Source: Dehalococcoidales bacterium
Lineage (GTDB): Bacteria > Chloroflexota > Dehalococcoidia > Dehalococcoidales > UBA5627
Reading direction: 5' to 3'
Assembly (NCBI GenBank): GCA_041656115.1
Contig: JBBAED010000003.1
Span: forward strand, 93,366 to 157,365
DNA: 64,000 nt
Each line of letters starts with the position of its first letter. Positions within the stretch are counted from its first letter, which is position 1. The notes under the pieces were generated by a model that had not been told where the DNA came from, did not search any database, and saw only the letters and a list, made by a program, of their open reading frames with translations. Made by a program: the position numbers and the translations under genes. This document shows positions 57,558-64,000 of this stretch, in pieces.

Positions 57558-60131
57558 TTAATCCAAAACGTCCGGCTGGGTTTTCTCTTGATGGTTATCC
57601 GCAGCAAAGACGTATACCAATCCGGGGATTATTGTAATTGTTGCCAAAAGGGAAAAGACCGCTATTAAGATTCCGATTACACCAAACGCCGCAAACAAGG
57701 GGATTGCCGCCGAAACCAAAACGACAAAACCGACTGCCATTGCAAAATAGGAACCTATCAGTGTTTTACCGGTGCCGGCAGCGGTGTTTAACAAAGCCTT
57801 CTTCAGGTCTCCCAGCCTCAAAAATTCCTCTCTGAAGCGTTCAATAAAGTAGGCGTTGTAGCCGATAACAATTCCTACCGTTACAGCGGCAATAGATGCC
57901 GTAATCAGATTAATTTCATACCCCAAAAGATAGATTGCTCCATAAACCGCGGAAACAACCGGAAAAACCGGTATCAGTGTAATAAGCAGGTACCGCCACG
58001 ACTTCAAAGTAACCAAAAGTAAAAGTGCACCGCAAACAAGGGCAATCAGCAAGGAATTAAGCATTGAAGCTTTTAGTTCATCGTATTGTGCGTTAAAAAT
58101 ATACGGATTACCGGTAAACCCGTAATCGGATATGCCTGTGGTTCCGGCGGCGGTTCTTTCAAGGCTTTTATTAAAAAGGTTAGCAGATTCGGTTATTGCC
58201 GATTGATTGTTGATATCGTTTACCGCAACAGTTATCAGTGCGGAATACTCGTTTTTACTTTCGTTATAAACAAAGAATTTAGCGGTATCGGCCGGCTTGT
58301 AATTCAGATCGTTTTCCGTCAATAAATAATTCTTTTTGAGCAGATATTTGTAAGTTGCCGAAAGTTGGCTTGCGTTATCCGGCAGCCCGTTACTATCGTT
58401 ATCGGTTATTGTAACCCCGTATTCAATTTCTATTGCTTGTTTGGCATATTCGCTTTCGACTACCTCTTTAACAGCCGTAAGGAGCGGGGCATTAACAACG
58501 GAAATGCTGTTTGATGCGGGTTTTATGTATTTATTGTTTTCAAGTTCGTTAACCAAGTTTTGTATTGCTTGCAACGATTCGGGCCCGTTAAAATCACCTT
58601 TAAAATAAAAATAGACGTTCTCGGTAGAGCTTCCGTACAAATGCTCAATTGCTTTATTTTGCCCGATAACAAAATCAGAGGTTGGCAGAAGGAAATCTTG
58701 ACGGTCAAATTTGGCTTCCAAATTAAACCAGCCGATAATTCCCAGTATCATTACTAAAGCAGCGATTGAGAACGTGAATTTACGTTTTTCGGCAAAAAAG
58801 ATAAACAGATTACCGATTAGTTTAGCCCGTTTGGCCTCGCCGCTTTTAACATATAACAGCGCCGGTTTTTCTTCTTTTTTAAGCTCCAACCACATTAAGA
58901 GCGTCGGAGCGGCCAGTCCCATAATAAGATATGCGGCAAAGATTGAAAAAGAGCCGACAATTGCCAAGTTAGCCACAGATTCAATGCTTGAAACCCCGTT
59001 TGCGGCAAAGGCAATAATAAGGGCAAGCGCCGCAAACAGCAAGGCACTGCCGACTCTGCGCGTTGAATTCCTAAGCGCCTGTTCTGGCGGGTAGCCTTTA
59101 ATTTTTTCTTCCCGGTAGCGATAAATCGCATGAATCGCAAAACTAATCCCCAAAACCATTATAAGGACAGGGGCAGCCATATCAACCGTAATTGAATTTT
59201 TAATTCCGATTAAGTTGGAAAAACCGGTAAACCAAATCAGAACGGCAAGAAGCCCGCCGCCGCACACAAGTGTAATCGGAAGCGAACGGAAGAAGATATA
59301 CGCAATTAACATCATAATAAGAATAATTATCGGCGGGATAACAATATTAATATAGTTAAGCGCATCAATTTCCGGTTGTACCGCGGTATCTGTTCCCCAA
59401 ACGTTAATTATTTCTTCCTGAGAGCGCATTAGTTCCAAAATATCAGCGGTAAAATATTCCAAAGCTGTTATACCCGAATAGCTTTGGCCGTTTGCCGAGA
59501 TATATCCGTTTGTAAGTTTTTCTTTATCGGCATAAACGGTAACAATCAGCGCCGGCGATTGCCATAATTGAACGCCGTCAGTATTGGTTTGGTAAGAAGC
59601 CTTAAGCGATAATTCTTGGCTGAAATCGGTATTATCGTAATCGACAAAAATATAAAAAATGGCCTCTTTTACCTGAAAGTCGCTAGCGGTAAGCAAGTCC
59701 GTTTTGTTCTCGCTGTTTCGGATAAGATAATCGTTAACGGCATCCGCCAGAGAATAGATTCCCATTGTGGATTTACTATCGTTAAAGCGGTAAAAAAGGG
59801 TTGATAAACTGCTCTTTTTTAGTTCGTTTTCTATTTCTAAAACAGTATAAAGTTTGCTTTGAGTCAGGATATCGCCTCTGGTTACTTCCAAAATAAAAGA
59901 AGCCGCATAGATATCCCCGGGAAAAGTTTCGTTAATTTCTTCGTTTAATAAAATAAAGCTGTTATCGGGCGGGAAAATAGCGGCATTTTCTTTTGGCTGC
60001 ATCACAAAAGCAGGCACTAAAAACATTACGGTAACGATTGCAATAAACAACAAAAAATTGCGCGGGTGGGTTTTAAGTAAATCGCCCAGCCAGTGATATA
60101 TTGTTCTGCCGTAATTTGCGTATTTGCTCAT
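57558..60131 (-). CDS. RND-superfamily exporter, MMPL/HAE3 type
   Basis: The 857-residue protein has a membrane segment at 25-45, a periplasmic-type loop (about 60-255), six membrane segments (about 260-430, with GISFAIHAIYRYREE at the core), a second loop (about 470-680) and six more segments (about 690-840). The HAE3/MMPL subfamily exports lipids, sterol- or hopanoid-like molecules or hydrophobic compounds. The Asp-Tyr type proton relay cannot be assigned safely. It has no adaptor or outer-membrane partner nearby, as expected for a monoderm-like organism. Confidence 0.88.
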   Translation of the reverse strand: MSKYANYGRTIYHWLGDLLKTHPRNFLLFIAIVTVMFLVPAFVMQPKENAAIFPPDNSFILLNEEINETFPGDIYAASFILEVTRGDILTQSKLYTVLEIENELKKSSLSTLFYRFNDSKSTMGIYSLADAVNDYLIRNSENKTDLLTASDFQVKEAIFYIFVDYDNTDFSQELSLKASYQTNTDGVQLWQSPALIVTVYADKEKLTNGYISANGQSYSGITALEYFTADILELMRSQEEIINVWGTDTAVQPEIDALNYINIVIPPIIILIMMLIAYIFFRSLPITLVCGGGLLAVLIWFTGFSNLIGIKNSITVDMAAPVLIMVLGISFAIHAIYRYREEKIKGYPPEQALRNSTRRVGSALLFAALALIIAFAANGVSSIESVANLAIVGSFSIFAAYLIMGLAAPTLLMWLELKKEEKPALLYVKSGEAKRAKLIGNLFIFFAEKRKFTFSIAALVMILGIIGWFNLEAKFDRQDFLLPTSDFVIGQNKAIEHLYGSSTENVYFYFKGDFNGPESLQAIQNLVNELENNKYIKPASNSISVVNAPLLTAVKEVVESEYAKQAIEIEYGVTITDNDSNGLPDNASQLSATYKYLLKKNYLLTENDLNYKPADTAKFFVYNESKNEYSALITVAVNDINNQSAITESANLFNKSLERTAAGTTGISDYGFTGNPYIFNAQYDELKASMLNSLLIALVCGALLLLVTLKSWRYLLITLIPVFPVVSAVYGAIYLLGYEINLITASIAAVTVGIVIGYNAYFIERFREEFLRLGDLKKALLNTAAGTGKTLIGSYFAMAVGFVVLVSAAIPLFAAFGVIGILIAVFSLLATITIIPGLVYVFAADNHQEKTQPDVLD

Positions 60132-60291
60132 AATGATATAACCGTAAATCTAATATAAGACAGGAAACAAAAGTTGTTTTTAAAACCGGAAAACCTCGCT
60201 AGATTATATATGATAGAAGGGAAGTAGTAAAACGGTATCTGCGAAGATAATCGGATAATGGGCGGGTTCACGTTTTTGAAAAGGTTTATGC

Positions 60292-60297
60292 TATAAT
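60292..60297 (+). promoter_or_regulatory. Extended -10 promoter of iorA, near-leaderless
   Basis: TATAAT (60292-60297) is preceded by TGC, an extended -10. Transcription would start near 60304, only about 6 bases before the iorA ATG (60310). No ribosome site is present before that ATG. No good -35 is found at 16-18 bp. Confidence 0.5.
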
Positions 60298-60309
60298 TAA
60301 AAACCAAAA

Positions 60310-62139
60310 ATGAACACAGATAAATTGTTACTTTCGGGAAACGAAGCAATCGCCCTCGGCGCATATCATGCAGGGTTGAAGGTTGCGGCTGCCTATCCGG
60401 GAACCCCCAGCACCGAGATATTGGAAAACTTATCCAAGTTTAAAGATATCTATGCCGAATGGTCGGTTAACGAAAAGGTAGCGATGGAGGTGGGAGTCGG
60501 CGCTTCTTATGCCGGCGCTCGCACTTTGGTTGCAATGAAACACGTCGGGCTTAACGTTGCCGCCGACCCGTTTATGGCGGTGGCGATAACCGGTATTAAC
60601 GGCGGGCTTGTTATTATCTCTGCCGACGACCCCGGCGCAATGAGCTCGCAAAATGAGCAAGATAACCGTCATTTCGCAAGGCTTGCCAAAATTCCGATGC
60701 TTGAGCCTTCAAACAGTCAAGAAGCATACGAAATGGTTAAGGCCGCCTTTGATATCAGTGAAATGTTTGATACCCCGGTGTTATTACGCACAACAACACG
60801 GATTTCACACTCCAAAACTTTGGTGGAAATCAAAGATTTTACCCGTAAAGAACACAACGACAAAACATTCCGCTACGATTTTCGCAAATACGTAATGCTC
60901 CCCGCCAATGCGCGCGCCAGAAGGCCTCTGGTTGAAGAGCGTGTTCGTAAGCTTGCCGAATTTAGCGAAACATCCGAGTTTAATTACATCTCCAAGCTTG
61001 GTTCCAATCTTGGAATTATAACCTCTGGGATGGCGTATCAACATGTCAAAGAGGTATTTCCGAATGCCTCGGTTCTTAAGCTGGGTTTTTCGTACCCGAT
61101 GCCCCAAAATCTGATTAAAAGCTTTGCATCACAGGTCAAAAAACTGATTGTTATTGAAGAGCTGGACCCTTTTATTGAAGAATACGTTAAGTCGCTGGGG
61201 ATTGAAACAGTCGGAAAAGAGTTCTTTTCGATTATCGGCGAGCTGACACCGGATAATATTACCGCCTCCGGACGCAAGCTGGGATTACTGCCTGCGGCTA
61301 CGTCCGACAATTCGGAAAAGAAAAGCCTTAAATTACCGGGCAGGTTTCCGCTGTTATGCTCCGGTTGTCCGCACAGCGGTCTTTATTATGTTCTTGCCAA
61401 TATCGGGCGTCGTAATACAATTCCCGGTAAAAAGCAACGCGAACCGAAACTGATAATTACCGGTGATATCGGTTGTTATACATTGGGAGCCTTATCACCG
61501 ATTAATGCCCTTGATACTTGCGGTTGCATGGGCGCCAGCATTGGTAACGCCATCGGAATGCAAAAAGCCGCTGTTAACGAGAAAATAGTGGCAATTATCG
61601 GCGATTCCACTTTCCTCCATTCCGGAATTACCGGTTTAATTGATGCCGTCTATAATAAAGCCGAGTTTACTTTGGTAATCCTTGATAACCGCACTACCGC
61701 AATGACCGGCCATCAAGAACACCCCGGAACAGGAAAAACCGCCCAAGGCGAAGATACCTATGCCGTTAGTTTAGAAGCAATTGTTCAGGCCTGCGGGGTA
61801 ACCGATTTACAGGTCGTGGATGCCTGGAATGTTAAGGAAATTCAAGCGGCACTTAAAGCGTCGCTTGCCAATAACGGCTTATCGGTTATTATATCGCGAG
61901 GCCCGTGTGCGGTATCGGCCAGACGAGGGATTAACCCCTGTGTGGTTGACATAAATAAATGCACCGATTGCGGATTATGCCTCTCAATCGGATGCTCGGC
62001 AATTCAAAAAGACGGTAATACAGTTGTAATCGACGGTTCTTTGTGTGTCGGCGACGTCTGCCGCCTTTGCGAACAAATTTGTCCCGTAAAAGCAATTTAT
62101 CATAACCGCCCCGAACTGACCGGAGGGCGTAATGAGTAG
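60310..62139 (+). CDS. iorA: Indolepyruvate:ferredoxin oxidoreductase, alpha subunit
   Basis: The 609-residue protein starts with the substrate domain LLSGNEAIALGAYHAGLKVAAAYPGTPSTEI and VNEKVAMEVGVGASYAGART. The ThDP domain follows (TGDIGCYTLGALSPINALDTCGCMGASIGNAIGMQKA, IGDSTFLHSGITGL, LDNRTTAMTGHQEHPGTG), and the C-terminus has two [4Fe-4S] motifs (CTDCGLCLSIGC, CRLCEQIC). It oxidises aryl-pyruvates to aryl-acetyl-CoA with reduced ferredoxin as product. The 8-bp overlap with iorB confirms the pair. It may work in the direction of aromatic amino-acid synthesis from arylacetates. Confidence 0.95.
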   Translation: MNTDKLLLSGNEAIALGAYHAGLKVAAAYPGTPSTEILENLSKFKDIYAEWSVNEKVAMEVGVGASYAGARTLVAMKHVGLNVAADPFMAVAITGINGGLVIISADDPGAMSSQNEQDNRHFARLAKIPMLEPSNSQEAYEMVKAAFDISEMFDTPVLLRTTTRISHSKTLVEIKDFTRKEHNDKTFRYDFRKYVMLPANARARRPLVEERVRKLAEFSETSEFNYISKLGSNLGIITSGMAYQHVKEVFPNASVLKLGFSYPMPQNLIKSFASQVKKLIVIEELDPFIEEYVKSLGIETVGKEFFSIIGELTPDNITASGRKLGLLPAATSDNSEKKSLKLPGRFPLLCSGCPHSGLYYVLANIGRRNTIPGKKQREPKLIITGDIGCYTLGALSPINALDTCGCMGASIGNAIGMQKAAVNEKIVAIIGDSTFLHSGITGLIDAVYNKAEFTLVILDNRTTAMTGHQEHPGTGKTAQGEDTYAVSLEAIVQACGVTDLQVVDAWNVKEIQAALKASLANNGLSVIISRGPCAVSARRGINPCVVDINKCTDCGLCLSIGCSAIQKDGNTVVIDGSLCVGDVCRLCEQICPVKAIYHNRPELTGGRNE

Positions 62140-62734
62140 CTATAACATTATAATTGCCGGAGTCGGCGGGCAGGGTGTTATCCTTGCCGGTAATATTATC
62201 GGTGAGGCCGCCATCAGATCTGGATACGAGGTTAAAAAAACCGATACAATCGGTATGGCTCAGCGCGGAGGCAGTGTTATCAGTCATTTACGCGTTGCGC
62301 CGCAAATCTATTCGCCGATAATCGGTGAGAGCCAAGCGGATATTGTAATTTCTTTTGAAAAAATGGAAGCTGCCAGGTGTTTTAATTTTCTTAAACCGGG
62401 CGGTGTGGTCATAATGAATAACCGCGAAATGCCGCCTCTTTCCGTTAATTGCGGTGTTGAGCAGTATCCTACCGATAAAGAAATAATAGAGTTATTGCAA
62501 CAAAAAACCGATCAAATTTATTTTGTTGAGGGAACCGCCAAATCCGAGGCAATCGGCAATATAAAAGTATTAAATATCTTTATGCTGGGGTGCCTGTCTC
62601 AGTTTACCGATATCAGCGATAAAACCTGGCGAGACAGTATTATTAAAAGCCTGCCCGCTAAAATCCTTGATATTAATATCACCGCTTTTAACGCGGGGGT
62701 GGAATCGATAAAATCACTCCGAACGGGTGCTTAG
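62132..62734 (+). CDS. iorB: Indolepyruvate:ferredoxin oxidoreductase, beta subunit
   Basis: The 200-residue protein begins NIIIAGVGGQGVILAGNIIGEAAIRSGYEV and has TDTIGMAQRGGSVISHLRV, the family motifs of the gamma-type domain that binds the CoA part. It starts 8 bp before the iorA stop, giving a coupled pair. The following thioesterase gene starts 2 bp after its stop. Confidence 0.95.
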   Translation: MSSYNIIIAGVGGQGVILAGNIIGEAAIRSGYEVKKTDTIGMAQRGGSVISHLRVAPQIYSPIIGESQADIVISFEKMEAARCFNFLKPGGVVIMNNREMPPLSVNCGVEQYPTDKEIIELLQQKTDQIYFVEGTAKSEAIGNIKVLNIFMLGCLSQFTDISDKTWRDSIIKSLPAKILDINITAFNAGVESIKSLRTGA

Positions 62735-62736
62735 AT

Positions 62737-63165
62737 ATGTCCAATGATAAGGAAAATAAAAAAGAAGAAATCTCCTTATTAATTGATAAAGTTAAAAATG
62801 AACCGATAACTTCTTTCCTAAAATCCGAAATACTCGAAATCTCCGAGGGTTACGCTAAAGTTTCTTTACTTATGCGCCCCGAATTTGAAAATTTTCACGG
62901 TATAATCTTTGGCGGAATTATAATGTCACTGGCAGACCAAGCCTTTGGCTCCGCCGCCAATTCAATGTCTTACCCAAGCGTTGCCTCAAACTTAAACGTT
63001 TATTTTATTTCCGCGGCTCACACCGGCGATACGCTAACGGCGGAGGGGAAAGTAATAAGAAGCGGTAAAAGGGCAGGGTTTACCGAGGTAACCGTTGTAA
63101 ATCAAGATAATAAGCTGATTGCCAGAGCTACCGGTATTACCATTCCGATTAAAAAGAACGAATAG
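62737..63165 (+). CDS. PaaI-type hotdog thioesterase
   Basis: The 142-residue hotdog protein has NFHGIIFGGIIMSLADQAFGSAANS, in which the Asn/Asp and His-Gly-Gly-type pair forms the thioesterase site, and VYFISAAHTGDTLTAEGKVIRSGKRAGFTEVTV as second half. PaaI-type enzymes hydrolyse hydroxyphenylacetyl-CoA and related aryl-CoA thioesters. Its position directly behind iorB suggests that it acts on the aryl-acetyl-CoA made there or removes side products. The first 20 residues are Lys/Glu-rich and variable. Confidence 0.88.
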   Translation: MSNDKENKKEEISLLIDKVKNEPITSFLKSEILEISEGYAKVSLLMRPEFENFHGIIFGGIIMSLADQAFGSAANSMSYPSVASNLNVYFISAAHTGDTLTAEGKVIRSGKRAGFTEVTVVNQDNKLIARATGITIPIKKNE

Positions 63166-63187
63166 TTCCATTAGGAAAATTGGTAAA

Positions 63188-63673
63188 ATGTTAAAACTAA
63201 CCGATAAACAAATAATCGAGTTTTTCAAAAGAAGCTACACGTCCGTAGACGGATTATGGTTTATGAAAGCCGAAGAAAAATATGATTTCGATTCGGCCCT
63301 TGAATTGGATTTAAATGTTTGGAAAATCATGCCCAAAATTCAAGCTCGAATGCTAAAACCGCTTGCCGATGCCGGTAGCCCGCTAAAAAACCTTTTATTA
63401 TGTTTAACAACTAAATTAAGCATTGAAGATTTCGTCTTTGAAGTTGAAGATAATACCGATGCAGGCAATTTTGCAATTGCTATCACAAAATGTCCATGGT
63501 TCAACTTAATGATTAAATCGCAAAGGGAACATCTTGCGGGAAAAGTCGGAACGGTGATATGCGGCAGCGAATATCAGGTATGGGCCGAGGAGTTTGATAA
63601 AGGCATTTCTTTTGCGATTGAGAGTAAAATGTGTGACGGAGCCAAACATTGTGTCTTTCGTTTTAATATCTAG
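63188..63673 (+). CDS. DUF6125/ATC-hydrolase-like protein
   Basis: The 161-residue protein starts MLKLTDKQIIEFFKRSYTSVDGLWFMKAEEKYDFD and continues with MPKIQARMLK, FAIAITKCPWFNLMIKSQREHLAGKVGTVIC and a Cys-ending MCDGAKHCVFRFNI. This matches, from memory, a Chloroflexi-rich family (DUF6125) related to L-2-amino-thiazoline-4-carboxylate hydrolases. The four Cys (CPWF, VIC, MC and HC) may bind a metal. The ATG at 63188 is chosen; a longer version from 63119 would overlap the thioesterase gene. It is probably the last gene of the ior transcript. Confidence 0.78.
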   Translation: MLKLTDKQIIEFFKRSYTSVDGLWFMKAEEKYDFDSALELDLNVWKIMPKIQARMLKPLADAGSPLKNLLLCLTTKLSIEDFVFEVEDNTDAGNFAIAITKCPWFNLMIKSQREHLAGKVGTVICGSEYQVWAEEFDKGISFAIESKMCDGAKHCVFRFNI

Positions 63674-63705
63674 CTTTGTTTCAAATATCGGTAAGCCCTT
63701 TTGTA

Positions 63706-63734
63706 TAGACAATATTCCCTTCAGGTGGTATTAT
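63706..63734 (+). promoter_or_regulatory. Promoter of the right-edge genes
   Basis: TAGACA (63706-63711) and TATTAT (63729-63734) are 17 bp apart, five of six bases matching each consensus. The start is about 40 bases before the small ORF, whose AGGAGG ribosome site lies 9 bases from its ATG. Confidence 0.75.
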
Positions 63735-63781
63735 ACTGACAACGTTTTTGCGAACGTAAAATAAAAAGGAGGCTCAAAAAC

Positions 63782-63862
63782 ATGGAAATGAAAAGTTATT
63801 TCCGCGCCGAAATCTTCTACAACCTCATCTATATGTCTTTCCCGGAAGGTGGTTACAAATGA
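63782..63862 (+). CDS. 26-aa ORF coupled to the Tat-type protein
   Basis: The ORF reads MEMKSYFRAEIFYNLIYMSF and ends PEGGYK. A strong AAGGAGG site precedes it and its stop overlaps the next start by 4 bp (ATGA), so the next gene is probably translated by coupling. It has a Tyr/Phe-rich hydrophobic core but is not a convincing signal peptide. It may be a leader peptide that controls the downstream gene or a small protein of its own. Confidence 0.5.
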   Translation: MEMKSYFRAEIFYNLIYMSFPEGGYK

Positions 63863-64000
63863 TTAACAAAGAAAACACACAGAATACCGTTACACGTAAA
63901 GACTTTTTAAAAGGAACCGGGGCGTTATTATTGGGTGCTGCCGGTTTTTCTGCTTTTGGAGGGGCAATCTCTCTTTTCGGAAGCAGTTGCAGTAATTCAG
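63859..64000 (+). CDS. Tat-type leader of a truncated protein (runs off the window)
   Basis: Only 47 codons are visible. They hold MINKENTQNTVTRKDFLKGT followed by a hydrophobic stretch rich in Gly, Ala, Leu and Phe and then SLFGSSCSNS. The TRKDFLKG sequence matches the Tat consensus but has Arg-Lys in place of Arg-Arg. The Cys after GSS may be a lipobox-like site, though it does not fit the standard rule. Tat export would suit a cofactor-bearing protein such as a reductive dehalogenase or a molybdo-enzyme, but nothing beyond the leader is visible. Confidence 0.72.
   Translation, partial: MINKENTQNTVTRKDFLKGTGALLLGAAGFSAFGGAISLFGSSCSNS

Noticed and set aside
63119..63187. Longer form of the DUF6125 protein beginning at 63119
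   Set aside because: It would overlap the thioesterase gene, and the family N-terminus begins at the ATG at 63188.

Overview
The window is a gene-dense bacterial chromosome segment with moderate GC and sigma70-type TTGACA/TATAAT promoters. It reads like an anaerobe of the Chloroflexota, most likely class Dehalococcoidia. This placement is inferred from gene content: a citramalate route to isoleucine, 2-oxoacid:ferredoxin oxidoreductases (porGDAB, iorAB), a minimal SufBC system, molybdenum cofactor genes, an NrpR-type nitrogen regulator, a CetZ/FtsZ-like protein and a Tat-type leader at the right edge. No rRNA is present. Three tRNA genes were found (Pro-TGG, Arg-CCG, Lys-CTT). There is no CRISPR array and no intact insertion sequence.

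Layout. 1-4.2 kb is a minus-strand purine operon (two unknown genes, purD, purE, purB, purC) with overlapping genes; purD appears to start at CTG. 4.2-7.9 kb is an AT-rich accessory island with a RelBE-type toxin-antitoxin pair and a PHP-ATPase fusion resembling the Ppl anti-phage protein, followed by a small overlapping gene. 7.9-10.7 kb holds guaA, a tsaC-like gene and rpiB. 10.8-22.8 kb is one long branched-chain amino acid cluster: ilvD-ilvB-ilvN-ilvC-leuA-(small ORF)-leuC-methyltransferase-leuD-leuB-cimA, behind a leader with a terminator hairpin. 22.8-29.3 kb carries a cysteine synthase-like gene, an unknown gene, a probable Moco riboswitch with moaA-moaC, opposing moeA-moaB, a zinc-ribbon protein and a ModE-type HTH protein.

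29.4-33 kb is porGDAB plus a ferredoxin, bracketed by two same-strand tRNAs. 33-38.3 kb contains a J-domain protein, a lipoprotein, a CetZ/FtsZ-like GTPase and a long Ala/Glu-rich coiled-coil protein. 38.4-43 kb has tRNA-Lys, a soluble PAS-kinase/response-regulator pair, a glycosyltransferase and a PlsY-like acyltransferase. 43-50 kb has a geranylgeranyl-reductase-like flavoprotein, a GreA with an integrase-like N-terminal domain, mobB-mobA, sufC-sufB and two membrane proteins. 50.2-57 kb is the redox/nitrogen module: nrpR, gdhA and three genes matching the Sporomusa-type electron-bifurcating transhydrogenase (StnABC). 57-64 kb has a small KOW-like protein, an RND/MMPL exporter, iorA-iorB with a thioesterase and a DUF6125-like protein, and finally a 26-codon ORF coupled to a truncated Tat-type leader.

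How the parts fit. The Por and Ior enzymes generate or use reduced ferredoxin. The Stn-like complex would interconvert ferredoxin, NADH and NADPH, next to an NAD(P)-linked glutamate dehydrogenase and a 2-oxoglutarate-sensing repressor, which suggests a coupled redox and nitrogen-assimilation unit. SufBC supplies Fe-S clusters for these enzymes. The Moco genes supply molybdo- or tungsto-enzymes that lie outside the window. Gene calls rest on reading motifs and protein similarity from memory; no database search was run.
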